A DNA stretch of 64,000 bases from Rossellomorea aquimaris (GCF_000935355.1 NZ_JXZC01000001.1:1-64000), one strand, 5' to 3'. Shown: positions 26,355 through 36,341, counted from the stretch's first letter. Notes: generated from the letters alone by a model not told the origin. Numbers and translations are program-made.

Positions 26355-27527
26355 ATGAGATACTTAACATCTGGAGAATCACATGGACCACAATTAACGA
26401 CCATCATTGAAGGCCTGCCTGCTGGAATGCCTTTAGCAGAAGAGGATATCAATGAAAACCTGGCAAGAAGGCAAAAAGGGTATGGTCGTGGTCGAAGAAT
26501 GCAAATCGAGAAGGACCAGGCCTCCATTGTTGGGGGAGTAAGACATGGATATACTCTGGGATCTCCTTTAGGACTGGTTGTGGAGAATAAAGACTGGACT
26601 CACTGGACGAAAGTAATGGGTATCGAAGCTCTCGAGCCTGGAGAAGAAGAGGAGGTAAAGAGAAAGATTTCAAGGCCAAGACCGGGGCATGCAGATCTGG
26701 TTGGTGGCATGAAATATGGACATAGGGACCTGAGGAATGTATTAGAAAGGTCGTCAGCAAGAGAAACGACTGTTAGAGTGGCGGCAGGAGCCGTTGCCAA
26801 AAAATTGTTAAAGCTATTAGGTATCGAGGTTGTCGGGCATGTTCTTGAAATTGGTGGCATTAAAGCAGAGAAACTACACTATGATTCTATCAGTGAACTC
26901 AAGCATATAACCGAAGAATCTCCGGTAAGATGCCTGGATGAAGAAGCGGCACAAAAAATGATGGACTTAATAGATCAGGCTAAACAAAATGGAGACTCCA
27001 TTGGTGGGGTTGTGGAAGTCATCGTAGAAGGTATGCCCCCAGGAGTAGGAAGTTACGTTCATTATGATCGCAAACTTGATGCGAAGATTGCCATGGCAGT
27101 GATGAGTATAAACGCATTCAAAGGGGTCGAATTCGGCTTAGGATTTGAAATGGCCCGAAAACCTGGAAGTGAAGTTCACGATGAGATCGCGTGGAGTGAA
27201 GAAGAAGGGTACTACCGAAAGACGAATCGTTTAGGCGGATTTGAAGGCGGTATGACGACTGGAATGCCAATCCGAGTAAAAGGCGTCATGAAGCCCATTC
27301 CTACCCTTTATAAACCATTGCAAAGCGTGGATATTGAAACGAAGGAGCCATTTAAAGCAAGCATCGAGAGATCGGATAGCTGTGCGGTACCGGCTGCCAG
27401 CGTAGTGGCAGAAGCCGTAGTTGCATGGGAGCTTGCATCTGCAATTGTAGAGCAATTTCACAGTGATCAATTCGATAAGCTTTCTGAAGATATCAATAGA
27501 CAACGACAAGAGTCAAGGGAGTATTAA
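26355..27527 (+). CDS. aroC: Chorismate synthase
   Basis: Converts EPSP to chorismate with reduced FMN (called aroF in B. subtilis). The 390 residues carry the three family signatures: GESHGPQL (residues 7-14), a central [14 protein letters not shown] and [17 protein letters not shown] (near 134), and the C-terminal [17 protein letters not shown]. The ATG at 26355 follows AAGGGGGA. It heads the aro operon; its stop is 3 bp before aroB, implying co-translation. Confidence 0.96.
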   Translation: MRYLTSGESHGPQLTTIIEGLPAGMPLAEEDINENLARRQKGYGRGRRMQIEKDQASIVGGVRHGYTLGSPLGLVVENKDWTHWTKVMGIEALEPGEEEEVKRKISRPRPGHADLVGGMKYGHRDLRNVLERSSARETTVRVAAGAVAKKLLKLLGIEVVGHVLEIGGIKAEKLHYDSISELKHITEESPVRCLDEEAAQKMMDLIDQAKQNGDSIGGVVEVIVEGMPPGVGSYVHYDRKLDAKIAMAVMSINAFKGVEFGLGFEMARKPGSEVHDEIAWSEEEGYYRKTNRLGGFEGGMTTGMPIRVKGVMKPIPTLYKPLQSVDIETKEPFKASIERSDSCAVPAASVVAEAVVAWELASAIVEQFHSDQFDKLSEDINRQRQESREY

Positions 27528-27530
27528 TGA

Positions 27531-28613
27531 ATGAAACATGTAACCATTCAAACTGCTTCTAAAACGTATGAAGTGAAAATTGGAGTAGAAATGACGAATG
27601 AAATTGTTTCTTTTATTAAAAAGACCTTTCCTGCTATCTCTAAATTATGGATCATTGCCGATAAAGAGGTCTACAAGCTTCATGGAACAGCTTTCTCAGA
27701 GATTTTAAGTCAATCGTATGAAGTGACGACTTATGAGGCTCCTAATGGCGAACACGCGAAAAGCTTTGCCGTTTATGAAGAAGCCATCACACATGGCCTT
27801 AAAAACCATATCGATCGAGGGTCCTTGGTGATAGCATTCGGAGGAGGGGCAATCGGTGATCTTGCTGGTTTCGTCGCTTCCACCTATATGAGGGGAATCC
27901 CATTCATAGGTGTCCCTACAACGATACTGGCTCATGATAGTGCTGTTGGGGGGAAGGTTGCGATCAATCATCCCCTGGGTAAAAACATGGTAGGGCAGTT
28001 TTATCAGCCTGAAGGTGTGTTTTTTGATTTAGATTATTTTACAACTTTACCTAGAACTGAAGTGCTATCCGGGTTTTCAGAAGTGATCAAGCATGCTTTT
28101 TTATCCGATCGAACCTTTTTACAAGAATTAATGCATTCGTTCCATTCTCCGGAAAAAATGGAAAAGGAATTCTTAACGGATTGCCTAGTGAAAGGGATTC
28201 GTGTAAAAGGGGATATTGTTTCAAAGGACGAAAGAGAGTCGAATATACGAGCTTTTTTGAATTTTGGACATACGTATGGGCACGCTGTTGAAAGTGCCAG
28301 CGGGTACGGAAATCGCACTCATGGTGAATCGGTAATGATCGGGATGATCTTTGCTCTCTATCTTAGTGAACAGTATTGCGGACTTTCATTTAATCTACAA
28401 GAATTCATTAAATGGGTCACTACACTTGGATACAATCTAAACATTCCATCTCATATTACATTTGACAGATTATATGAGGGAATGAGGCATGATAAAAAGT
28501 CCCAATACGGAAATCCTGTTTTTGTGTTATTGAAGGATATTGGCGAGCCATTGATGGTGAAGGTATCTGAAGGGGATTTAAGACGGGCAGATGAGTTTAT
28601 CAGGCAGTTGTAA
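27531..28613 (+). CDS. aroB: 3-dehydroquinate synthase
   Basis: NAD-dependent cyclisation of DAHP to 3-dehydroquinate, the second step of the shikimate route. Of 360 residues, the NAD site is near GGGAIGDLAGFVASTYMRG (about 104-122). The phosphate and zinc region is HDSAVGGKVAINHPLGKNMVG, seen as two adjacent blocks, and the zinc-site histidines occur in NFGHTYGHAVE. It starts 3 bp after aroC, with a CAAGGGAG ribosome site. A 77-bp gap leads to aroH. Confidence 0.96.
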   Translation: MKHVTIQTASKTYEVKIGVEMTNEIVSFIKKTFPAISKLWIIADKEVYKLHGTAFSEILSQSYEVTTYEAPNGEHAKSFAVYEEAITHGLKNHIDRGSLVIAFGGGAIGDLAGFVASTYMRGIPFIGVPTTILAHDSAVGGKVAINHPLGKNMVGQFYQPEGVFFDLDYFTTLPRTEVLSGFSEVIKHAFLSDRTFLQELMHSFHSPEKMEKEFLTDCLVKGIRVKGDIVSKDERESNIRAFLNFGHTYGHAVESASGYGNRTHGESVMIGMIFALYLSEQYCGLSFNLQEFIKWVTTLGYNLNIPSHITFDRLYEGMRHDKKSQYGNPVFVLLKDIGEPLMVKVSEGDLRRADEFIRQL

Positions 28614-28690
28614 AGCCTACTCTGGATTTAATAAAACCCGCAAGAACATAAAAAGAGTGTTTAATCAAAGGAGAAAAAGGGAGTGGAAGA

Positions 28691-29056
28691 ATGATCAGGG
28701 GAGTTCGAGGCGCCACTACGACGGATTGTGACAATGAAAAGGAAGTTCTCCTTTCAACTGAAAGTCTCTTAAAAGAAATGATTTTACATAATAATATTAT
28801 GGCAGAGGATGTTGCATCAGTATTTATTTCTGCCACGAGTGATATTAAGAGCGTATTTCCTGCTAAAGCATTAAGAAGGTTCGAAGAATGGAAATATGTA
28901 CCCGTTATGTGCATGCAAGAGTTGGATATCCCTCAAGGATTGTCATACTGTATTAGAGTGATGATTCACTATAATACTTCAACATCTCAGAAAGACATAC
29001 AACATATTTACATGAAAAATGCAGTCAGCTTACGTCCTGACTTGAAAGATAACTAG
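28691..29056 (+). CDS. aroH: Chorismate mutase, AroH class
   Basis: Rearranges chorismate to prephenate for Phe and Tyr. The 121-residue protein belongs to the trimeric AroH fold. The catalytic residues known from B. subtilis are all present, shifted by one: R6, E77, R89 and Y107. The C terminus is a few residues shorter than in B. subtilis. AAAGGGAGTGG precedes the ATG at 28691. In B. subtilis the trp genes follow; here hisC starts only 38 bp downstream. Confidence 0.95.
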   Translation: MIRGVRGATTTDCDNEKEVLLSTESLLKEMILHNNIMAEDVASVFISATSDIKSVFPAKALRRFEEWKYVPVMCMQELDIPQGLSYCIRVMIHYNTSTSQKDIQHIYMKNAVSLRPDLKDN

Positions 29057-29093
29057 CCTCTCTTTGATGAAAACGTCTGAAAGGAAGTTAAAC

Positions 29094-30194
29094 ATGAAGT
29101 GGAAATCTCAAATTCAAAATCTTAAAGCATATCAGCCCGGGAAAACGATGGATGATGTGAAAGAACTATTCAATCTCGAGAAAGTAGTGAAGCTTGCTTC
29201 CAATGAAAATCCATTTGGATGCTCAAAAAAGGTGGAAACCTTTTTAAGAACAAACGCTTTTTCACATGCCATTTATCCCGACGGCTACGCTAAAGAATTG
29301 CGTATGAAGGTGGCTGAACAGCTATCTGTTGGCCCTGGACAATTACTGTTCGGGAATGGTTCAGATGAAGTGATAGAGATCATATCAAGAGCTTTATTAG
29401 ATGGTGATAAGAGCACGGTAATGGCGAAACCGACCTTCCCTCAGTATAAGCACAATGCTATTGTTGAAGGAGCGGAGGTAAGAGAAGTTCCCCTTGATCC
29501 GGCTGGCAGACATCAGTTAACCCAAATGCTTGCTGAAGTTGATGAAACTACCTCAGTCGTTTGGCTTTGTTCACCAAATAATCCAACAGGGGAGTATATT
29601 CGCAGTGAAGAGCTCATCTCATTTCTGGATGCTGTTCCCGCACATGTATTGGTCGTTTTGGACGAAGCCTATTATGAATATGTCGTGGCCGAAGATTATT
29701 ATGATTCATTGGAATTATTAAAATCGTACCCTCAATTATTAATTACACGTACTTTCTCAAAGGCTTACGGATTAGCAGGCTTTAGGGTAGGATTCGGAAT
29801 TGCGAATGAAGATGTGATTAGGAAGTTAGAACCGATCCGTGAACCGTTTAATAATAATTCTTTAGGTCAAGGAGCCGCAGCCGCAGCGGTTGAAGATCAG
29901 GAATTTATCAGAGAATGCAGGGAGAGCAATCGAAAAGGATTGGAACAGTATTACCAGTTCTGCCGGGAACACGGTCTGAACTTTTTTCCATCACAGGCAA
30001 ATTTCGTGTTAATCGATTTCGGTGTCAGCGGTGATGATGTATTCCAATACTTAATGAGTAAAGGATACATTGTGCGTTCCGGAGAGGCTCTGGGGTATCC
30101 TAACTCTGTAAGGGTAACTGTCGGCTCTCATGATCAAAACGAAGAGGTTATTGAAAAAATGAAGGAATTTTTAGTCCTTCAAAACGGAGTGTAA
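29094..30194 (+). CDS. hisC: Histidinol-phosphate/aromatic aminotransferase
   Basis: A PLP enzyme of the HisC family. In Bacillus it serves histidine synthesis and also transaminates prephenate-derived keto acids. The 366 residues include LASNENPFG near 34, GNGSDE near 86, SPNNPTGEY near 158, DEAYYEYV and the PLP lysine in RTFSKAYGLAGFRVG. The start at 29094 (MKWKSQIQNLKAYQPG) is set by AAAGGAAG; an ATG at 29064 has no support. A strong hairpin follows. Confidence 0.94.
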   Translation: MKWKSQIQNLKAYQPGKTMDDVKELFNLEKVVKLASNENPFGCSKKVETFLRTNAFSHAIYPDGYAKELRMKVAEQLSVGPGQLLFGNGSDEVIEIISRALLDGDKSTVMAKPTFPQYKHNAIVEGAEVREVPLDPAGRHQLTQMLAEVDETTSVVWLCSPNNPTGEYIRSEELISFLDAVPAHVLVVLDEAYYEYVVAEDYYDSLELLKSYPQLLITRTFSKAYGLAGFRVGFGIANEDVIRKLEPIREPFNNNSLGQGAAAAAVEDQEFIRECRESNRKGLEQYYQFCREHGLNFFPSQANFVLIDFGVSGDDVFQYLMSKGYIVRSGEALGYPNSVRVTVGSHDQNEEVIEKMKEFLVLQNGV

Positions 30195-30208
30195 AAAGGA
30201 AAGAGATG

Positions 30209-30242
30209 GTCGGAAGGGCTTCGAGCCCTTACCGACTTTTTT
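30209..30242 (+). terminator. Terminator between hisC and tyrA
   Basis: GTCGGAAGGGCT pairs with AGCCCTTACCGAC (a small internal loop) over a TCG loop, followed by TTTTTT. It lies inside what is usually one aro operon. Confidence 0.75.
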
Positions 30243-30265
30243 CAAATCATATGAGGGGGACAATT

Positions 30266-31369
30266 ATGAAAGGGACGGTATTGGTCATTGGCATGGGATT
30301 AATCGGAGGATCATTGGCGCTCTGTATAAAGAGCGAACACCCCGATGCTAAAATCATTGGCCATGATGTTAATCATAAAGAATTACGTTTGGCGAGGTCA
30401 CTGGGAATTATCGATGAAATGACTCTTTCCTTACAGTCTGCTGCTGAAAAAGCGGATCTCATCATCATTTCGACTCCAGTCTATCAAACTGAAAGAATCA
30501 TTGAACAATTTCAAACATTCTCCTTAAAAGAAACGGTTCTAATCACCGACACAGGGAGCACGAAAGAACAAATTATGAAGTGTTCCGAATTGTTGACTTC
30601 AAAAGGGTTTCAATTTATTGGTGGTCATCCAATGGCGGGTTCTCATAAAAGTGGTGTCGCAGCAGCAAAAGAAATCTTATTTGAGAATGCCTTTTATATG
30701 TTGACTCCCAGTCCCGATGCTTCTGACCAAAAAGTGGAAGAGCTTCAAAAGTGGCTGAAAGGAACCAATGCCAAATTTCTGATCGTAGAACCAAAGGAAC
30801 ACGATGAATTAACGGGTACGATTAGTCATTTTCCACATATTGTTGCCGCTTCTCTTGTTCATCAGGCGAAAGAATCCTCTGTACAGCACCCATATTTGCG
30901 TCGATTGGCTGCTGGCGGGTTCCGTGATATTACACGGATTGCCTCGTCAAATCCGACAATGTGGAAGGATATCACGCTTCAGAACAGAACGGTGTTGCTT
31001 TCTCTCCTCAAACAATGGAAAGCTGAGATGGATGAGGTAATGACCATCATCGAAGAGAACGATGCACAGAAAATTTTTGATTATTTTAGTGAAGCGAAAA
31101 CCTTTAGGGATGATCTTCCAATCCTTGAAAAAGGGGCAATCCCCTCATTCTATGATCTATTTGTGGACGTTCCGGATTATCCGGGGGTGATTTCTGAAGT
31201 TACAGCTTACCTCGCTCATGAAAACATAAGCTTAACAAACATTAGAATCCTGGAGACGAGGGAAGATATTTACGGAGTATTAGTCATTAGCTTTCAAACA
31301 CTGGAAGATAGAGAAAGAGCTCTAAACTGTTTAAAAGAAAATACGGGCTATGAATTATTCTTAGGATAA
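30266..31369 (+). CDS. tyrA: Prephenate dehydrogenase
   Basis: NAD-dependent oxidative decarboxylation of prephenate to 4-hydroxyphenylpyruvate for tyrosine. The 367 residues hold a Rossmann motif VIGMGLIGGSLAL (G9, G11, G14), GGHPMAGSHKSG with the catalytic histidine, and a C-terminal ACT domain (about 295-365, VPDYPGVISEVTAYLA) for feedback by tyrosine. The ATG at 30266 follows GAGGGGGA. The extra in-frame sequence upstream overlaps the terminator and is not translated. Three bases on, the aroA ribosome site begins. Confidence 0.95.
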   Translation: MKGTVLVIGMGLIGGSLALCIKSEHPDAKIIGHDVNHKELRLARSLGIIDEMTLSLQSAAEKADLIIISTPVYQTERIIEQFQTFSLKETVLITDTGSTKEQIMKCSELLTSKGFQFIGGHPMAGSHKSGVAAAKEILFENAFYMLTPSPDASDQKVEELQKWLKGTNAKFLIVEPKEHDELTGTISHFPHIVAASLVHQAKESSVQHPYLRRLAAGGFRDITRIASSNPTMWKDITLQNRTVLLSLLKQWKAEMDEVMTIIEENDAQKIFDYFSEAKTFRDDLPILEKGAIPSFYDLFVDVPDYPGVISEVTAYLAHENISLTNIRILETREDIYGVLVISFQTLEDRERALNCLKENTGYELFLG

Positions 31370-31381
31370 AGGGTGATAAGG

Positions 31382-32674
31382 ATGGAAGGAAAGAAGATAT
31401 TAATAAACCCCCGAAAAGGTCTAAATGGAGAACTGCAGGTTCCTGGGGATAAATCTATTTCTCACCGGGCTGTTATGTTTGGTTCGGTTGCTGAAGGAAA
31501 AACGGTTATACATAATTTTCTTATGGGAGAGGATTGTTTAAGTACAATCGAATGCTTCCGTAAGTTAGGTGTAGACATTCAAGTGACAGAGGAGAAAGTA
31601 ATTGTTCAGGGCGAAGGGTGGGATCATTTAACAGAACCACAGGACATCCTGGATGTAGGGAACTCGGGTACCACTACTCGTCTTATCATGGGGATTTTGG
31701 CAGGAAGACCATTTCATTCAGTCCTTATTGGGGATGACTCGATTGCAAAACGCCCAATGAAAAGAGTAACGGAACCATTGAAGAAGTTTGGGACAATAAT
31801 AGATGGTCGTTCTGAAGGTAACTATACTCCATTATCGATTCGGGGAGGGAACCTCAAAGGGATTCACTATTCATTACCTGTAGCCAGTGCACAGGTGAAA
31901 TCTGCCCTGATTTTAGCAGGACTACAGGCTGAAGGAATAACTGAAATTGAAGAACCGGAAAAAACGAGAAATCATACAGAAAAAATGATCATCGAATTTG
32001 GGGGTCATATCGAGCGGCATGGAGATACAATCAAAGTGAAGGGCGGTCAGGTTTTGAAAGGGACTGAAGTTTATGTCCCAGGGGATATTTCCTCAGCAGC
32101 CTTCTTTATGGTAGCTGCTGCCATCGTACCTGATAGCAGAGTGCTACTGAGAAATGTCGGTCTTAACGAAACCCGCGTAGGAATTGTAGAAGTGATGAAG
32201 CGAATGGGTGCATCCTTAGAAATAATGGAGAGTTCGAAAGATGGTGAACCGATAGGTGACATCCTGGTGGAATCTTCCGATCTTACTGGCATTGAAATAG
32301 GGGGGGACCTGATTCCTTCGTTAATTGATGAAATTCCTGTTATCGCCTTGTTAGCTTCCCAGGCAAAGGGGAAGACAACCATTAAGGATGCGGAGGAGTT
32401 AAAGGTTAAGGAAACAAATCGTATCGATGCCATTGTTCAAGAGCTCGGGAAGCTTGGGGCTGACATTCGAGGAACGGATGACGGGATGATCATTGAAGGG
32501 AAAACGCCATTGCATGGCGGTGAGGTTCATTCCTGGGGTGATCACAGGATTGGTATGACACTGGCTGTAGCTTCTTTAATAACGGATTCTGACGTCTATC
32601 TTGAAGGAGCGGGTGCAGTGAACATTTCGTATCCAGCTTTCTTTGAGCATATAAATCATCTGATAAAGAAATAA
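31382..32674 (+). CDS. aroA: EPSP synthase (3-phosphoshikimate 1-carboxyvinyltransferase)
   Basis: Joins shikimate 3-phosphate and PEP to form EPSP, the target of glyphosate (aroE in B. subtilis). The 430 residues show [14 protein letters not shown] (near 20), [12 protein letters not shown] (near 92), [12 protein letters not shown] (near 125), [12 protein letters not shown] and [10 protein letters not shown], and GDHRIGM near the C terminus. The start at 31382 has GGGTGA 5 nt upstream; a GTG at 31373 lies within that site. It ends the aro block at a clear terminator. Confidence 0.95.
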   Translation: MEGKKILINPRKGLNGELQVPGDKSISHRAVMFGSVAEGKTVIHNFLMGEDCLSTIECFRKLGVDIQVTEEKVIVQGEGWDHLTEPQDILDVGNSGTTTRLIMGILAGRPFHSVLIGDDSIAKRPMKRVTEPLKKFGTIIDGRSEGNYTPLSIRGGNLKGIHYSLPVASAQVKSALILAGLQAEGITEIEEPEKTRNHTEKMIIEFGGHIERHGDTIKVKGGQVLKGTEVYVPGDISSAAFFMVAAAIVPDSRVLLRNVGLNETRVGIVEVMKRMGASLEIMESSKDGEPIGDILVESSDLTGIEIGGDLIPSLIDEIPVIALLASQAKGKTTIKDAEELKVKETNRIDAIVQELGKLGADIRGTDDGMIIEGKTPLHGGEVHSWGDHRIGMTLAVASLITDSDVYLEGAGAVNISYPAFFEHINHLIKK

Positions 32675-32691
32675 TGTACATGAACTCTTGA

Positions 32692-32736
32692 GGGAGGTGT
32701 TTGGACTGGGGTTTAGTCCTTTCACCTCTCCTTTTA
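32692..32736 (+). terminator. Terminator after aroA
   Basis: GGGAGGTG pairs with CACCTCTCC, with an inner GGACT/AGTCC stem, followed by TTTTAT. Confidence 0.7.
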
Positions 32737-32802
32737 TATGAATGCATAGCATGATTTCACCCCTTCTTTCATAGCTTGTCTATAAAGGAAGGTGATGACG
32801 AA

Positions 32803-33699
32803 TTGAGCACGTACATTATTGAAAATGCGAATTGGGTTAAAGATTCCAAAGTCACTCAAACCTCTTTGCTGGTTAAAGACGATAAAATATCGGCCATTAG
32901 AGACAGCTTTTCATATTATCGCTACATGAGGATGGATGTTTCATCTTTCATGATGACTCCTGGACATGTCATGTGTGATTTAGAGGTACCTATAGGGAAG
33001 GATTTCCTTTCAATCAAGAATTATTACGTAGATGAATTTATCAATAAAGGGTGTACCACAGTCCTGACGGCATTTGATTTAAAGTACGAATTTGAATTCC
33101 TATCTAAATTAAATGAACGCAAAACCTCCTTGCTTAACAGTCCTCTTGACTACACAATAGGATTAAAAACATCCGCAAATCTTATCACTCCAACGATTAT
33201 CCGGTCATGCAAAAGACATAAGATTCCTGTCGTCTGGGTTAACATTGACGAAATAGAAACATTCAAGGAAATTCGCTGGGGATGGATCAAAGGTTTTTTA
33301 TACGATTACCCTATTACTTTTGTCCCTTTTTTTACGACAAACATAGACAAAAAAACAAAAATAAAGCATCTTAAAATATGGCAAAATTCGATGGGAAACG
33401 AGAAAATCCCTCATCTTTCAAATGAAATTACTCAAAAAGAACCAATGTCTTTAGAGAAACTGAAGAAAATTGGAATTTACCCCCTTAGAGGAAATTTTTT
33501 AGTAGGTGGAGAAATAAGTTATAACCTCTATATGAAAGTCGAAGAGGAGGGTGTTGAGCCCTTACCGTTTCAAACCGGTCGTCATGTGCTAAAATGTACA
33601 ATGAACAAAGGAAAATATTATTACTTAAATGATAGAGGCTATTTTTATCCTGGGGCGGGTGAAGAACTAATCATCCAAACACCGGGGTACTTTATTTAA
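32803..33699 (+). CDS. Amidohydrolase-like protein lacking metal ligands
   Basis: A 298-residue protein of unknown function. The first 100 residues follow the N-terminal plan of the amidohydrolase superfamily: a beta-sandwich start (TYIIENANWVKDSKVTQTS, LLVKDDKISAIRDS), then TPGHVMCDLEV where active enzymes have PGFIDxHxH, then FINKGCTTVLTAFD (usual form GxTT). The HxH pair is gone, and no other expected metal-binding histidines are evident. The C-terminal part (about 225-298) resembles the closing beta-sandwich. I infer a pseudoenzyme. TTG at 32803 follows AAGGAAGGTGA. It lies between aroA and ypiA, where B. subtilis has no such gene. Confidence 0.7.
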   Translation: MSTYIIENANWVKDSKVTQTSLLVKDDKISAIRDSFSYYRYMRMDVSSFMMTPGHVMCDLEVPIGKDFLSIKNYYVDEFINKGCTTVLTAFDLKYEFEFLSKLNERKTSLLNSPLDYTIGLKTSANLITPTIIRSCKRHKIPVVWVNIDEIETFKEIRWGWIKGFLYDYPITFVPFFTTNIDKKTKIKHLKIWQNSMGNEKIPHLSNEITQKEPMSLEKLKKIGIYPLRGNFLVGGEISYNLYMKVEEEGVEPLPFQTGRHVLKCTMNKGKYYYLNDRGYFYPGAGEELIIQTPGYFI

Positions 33700-33734
33700 A
33701 TGAATATAAGCTTTTTTATAGAAAGGGATTGACC

Positions 33735-34994
33735 ATGTCATACGCTGAACGAATGTTATCTTCTTTAGAAGAAGGAAAATTGGAAGAAGCACAGAAAGAG
33801 TATAAGCAAGCATTGAAATTTGGAAGCCATGAAGAGAAATTCAGCCTGGCTGAAGAATTACACCATTTAGGGTTTCTTGATGAAGCAAAAGAATTGTATG
33901 AAAATCTCCTTCAGTACTATCCGGGCGAGGGAGAGCTCTTGGTTGAACTTGCAGAAGTGCTGGTGGAAATGGATAACGAAGAAGAAGCAATAAACAAACT
34001 TGCAGAATTGGATGAAAAAGATCCAATCTACCCAAGAGCATTGCTTCTCTTGGCAGATTTATATCAAATCCAAGGCTTATTTGAAGTAAGTGAACAAAAG
34101 CTTTTACAAGCCAAGAGGTTATTACCCGATGAGCCCGTCATTGATTTTGGCCTGGGGGAACTATATTCCGAAACAGGCAGGTTCCTGGAAGCAATAAGGC
34201 ACTATCAAACTCTTATCCAGAATGGGACCACTGAGATTGGTGGTACAAATGTTCATCAAAGATTAGCAGAAGCTTATAGTGTGGGAGGAGCCTTTGAAGA
34301 AGCTTTGACACATTATGAAAAGGCACTTGAGGATCATCTTGAAATAAATACTCTGTTCGGTTACGCCTTTACCGCTTATCAGGCTGGTTTCTACGAAAAA
34401 GCCATTGAAAAGTTTGTTTCCGTTAAGGAGTTAGACCCTGAATATCATTCGGTGTATTTATTATTAGCGAAATCATATGAGCATGAAGAAATGCTGCAGG
34501 AAAGCATTGAAACCATACAAGAAGGCGTAAAGCAGGATGAATACAACAAGGAACTGAATTTGTTCGGTGGAAAGATTTCCTTGAAGCTTGGATTAGAGAG
34601 TGAGGCAGAAGCATTTTTAAGGGAAGCCTTAGCATTAGATCCCGGTTATGTAGAAGCAGCTTTGGTCATTAATAAATTATTCTTTACACAGGACCGATTT
34701 GATGATGTATTGGAAATTGCCCAGATGCTTACGGTCGAAGGGGAAGAAGAGCCTCAAATCAATTGGGACCTCGCCAAGGCTTATGAAGGGCTTGAACAAT
34801 ATAATCATGCATTAAAACAATACCGTATTGCATATACTTACTTTAAGAATCATCAAGAGTTTTTACTAGAGTACGGACAATTTTTAGTAGAAGAAGGACT
34901 CAGAGGTGAAGCGATAGAAGTATATGAACACCTGATTGAAATGGATCCTTCAAATGACGAGTGGCAGGAGTTAATTGAAAGATTACAAGACTGA
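33735..34994 (+). CDS. ypiA: TPR-repeat protein YpiA
   Basis: A 419-residue, strongly acidic protein made almost entirely of tetratricopeptide-like helix pairs, about ten from residue 5 to the end (clear examples LGELYSETGRFLEAIRHYQTL and LLAKSYEHEEMLQESIETIQ). No signal or membrane segment is present, so it should be a cytoplasmic scaffold. Position upstream of ypiB, ypiF and qcrABC matches B. subtilis. The ATG at 33735 follows GAAAGGG at 7 nt. The partner is unknown. Confidence 0.88.
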   Translation: MSYAERMLSSLEEGKLEEAQKEYKQALKFGSHEEKFSLAEELHHLGFLDEAKELYENLLQYYPGEGELLVELAEVLVEMDNEEEAINKLAELDEKDPIYPRALLLLADLYQIQGLFEVSEQKLLQAKRLLPDEPVIDFGLGELYSETGRFLEAIRHYQTLIQNGTTEIGGTNVHQRLAEAYSVGGAFEEALTHYEKALEDHLEINTLFGYAFTAYQAGFYEKAIEKFVSVKELDPEYHSVYLLLAKSYEHEEMLQESIETIQEGVKQDEYNKELNLFGGKISLKLGLESEAEAFLREALALDPGYVEAALVINKLFFTQDRFDDVLEIAQMLTVEGEEEPQINWDLAKAYEGLEQYNHALKQYRIAYTYFKNHQEFLLEYGQFLVEEGLRGEAIEVYEHLIEMDPSNDEWQELIERLQD

Positions 34995-35124
34995 TCGACG
35001 TCGGTGGTACAAAGGGAATTGACTGGTGTGTAAGCACATGAGAACACCTTAGAGTAGCTAACGTTTTTAAATTGTCAAAAGGAAAACGGACCTTATAAAA
35101 GGATTCTGCAGAGGAGGGAAAACC

Positions 35125-35664
35125 ATGACCACCCCTGTTTCTGTCAACGAGAAGAAAGAATTTATTCGCTGGTTTCTGAACCGATATCAATTAAAAAGAA
35201 GAGAATGTGTATGGATACTGAATTACCTGATGAGTCATGATCAATTAATGAAAAAAGTTCATTTTGTGGAAGAGTCCCAGTACTGCCCCAGGGGGCTTGT
35301 GATGTCCACACATTGTGTTGAGGATGTGCCATTCCGCTTTTATAAAGAAAATATTATGACAACAGATGCAGAAAAGTCATTTCACGACATTCGTTTAAAT
35401 AAAGACGAAGATATTTACATTCAACTGAACTTCAGTAAGGCAAATTCAAGTTATCAATTTGCAGCGGTACTTGAAGAAAATCCGTTTATGCCAAAGTATT
35501 TATTGATTAATGAAAAAGACAGGATTGTGGCTGAGCAGTTTCTTAAAGACAGTTTGCAAACCTTTCAACGTGATCGGTTGCTGAAGGCCATTGATCAGGC
35601 ACTTGATACGGGTGATGAAAAGTCCTTCAAGAAATTAACAAAAGAATTGAACAGCTTAAGCTAA
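35125..35664 (+). CDS. ypiB: UPF0302 protein YpiB, with IDEAL domain
   Basis: A 179-residue cytoplasmic protein of the UPF0302 family (about 1-125, starting [21 protein letters not shown]) with a C-terminal IDEAL domain (about 135-177, [20 protein letters not shown]). The biochemical function is not established. The ATG at 35125 follows GAGGAGGGA. A strong terminator follows directly, so ypiA-ypiB probably form one unit and ypiF another. Confidence 0.88.
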   Translation: MTTPVSVNEKKEFIRWFLNRYQLKRRECVWILNYLMSHDQLMKKVHFVEESQYCPRGLVMSTHCVEDVPFRFYKENIMTTDAEKSFHDIRLNKDEDIYIQLNFSKANSSYQFAAVLEENPFMPKYLLINEKDRIVAEQFLKDSLQTFQRDRLLKAIDQALDTGDEKSFKKLTKELNSLS

Positions 35665-35667
35665 AAG

Positions 35668-35710
35668 ATCGAATGAAGAGAAAAAGACATCTCTTCATTC
35701 GATTTTTTTA
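35668..35710 (+). terminator. Terminator after ypiB
   Basis: A perfect 13-bp stem, ATCGAATGAAGAG with CTCTTCATTCGAT, followed by TTTTTTT. Confidence 0.9.
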
Positions 35711-35791
35711 TTGAATAGTTAGATAGGAAAAAGGATTATGGAACATAATAAAATCAAAAAGTGAAATCGCTTTTAACAGGGAGTTATAAAG

Positions 35792-35800
35792 TGATATGAT
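35792..35800 (+). promoter_or_regulatory. Extended -10 promoter for ypiF
   Basis: TGATATGAT, extended -10, lies 37 bp before the ypiF start and after the ypiB terminator. Confidence 0.4.
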
Positions 35801-35837
35801 GGGAAGTGAAAAATGAAAGACGAAACGAGGGTTTTAC

Positions 35838-36302
35838 ATGAATTGGAACGTAAAAGATATTGAAGTTTTTGAATCTGAAAAAGAATACATAGATACTGCT
35901 GTCATTCCGATTGTTCCTGTTGATTTTGGGAAGGATATCAAAGTATCTGCAGCACAATCCGAATTTATAACTCTACTCACCTTTCACCTTGAAAGACAAT
36001 TCAAAGGCAGGATGATCATGACGCCGCCATTTACGTATGTAATGACTGCCTCAAGGGCGGAAGAGGTTTCAAGATTAACCCAGTGGGCAGAGGAATTAAG
36101 TGCAAGCGGAGTGAAACATACGTTCTTTCTGACATCGGACAGTGAGTGGAAAAAGGTAGAGGGGGAATTGCATGACCGCCTGATCTGGGTGCCCTCCATA
36201 CCGCTTGAGCATTTAGAGGAACAGTACAAACATTCCATCATGGAAGATCAGGTGAAGCAACTCTTAAATGTGATTGTACAAAAATGGCAAAAAAATTCAT
36301 AA
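35838..36302 (+). CDS. ypiF: DUF2487 protein YpiF
   Basis: A 154-residue soluble protein with the DUF2487 pattern (NWNVKDIEVFESEKEYIDTAVIPI at the start, split by mixed strands and helices; TAFR-type central helix). It lies upstream of qcrA as in B. subtilis; no function is known. It ends 141 bp before qcrA, which has its own promoter. The ATG at 35838 follows CGAGGG. Confidence 0.85.
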   Translation: MNWNVKDIEVFESEKEYIDTAVIPIVPVDFGKDIKVSAAQSEFITLLTFHLERQFKGRMIMTPPFTYVMTASRAEEVSRLTQWAEELSASGVKHTFFLTSDSEWKKVEGELHDRLIWVPSIPLEHLEEQYKHSIMEDQVKQLLNVIVQKWQKNS

Positions 36303-36341
36303 AAACTTCACATTGTGTCCATCATTTAGATTAGAGAGTTA

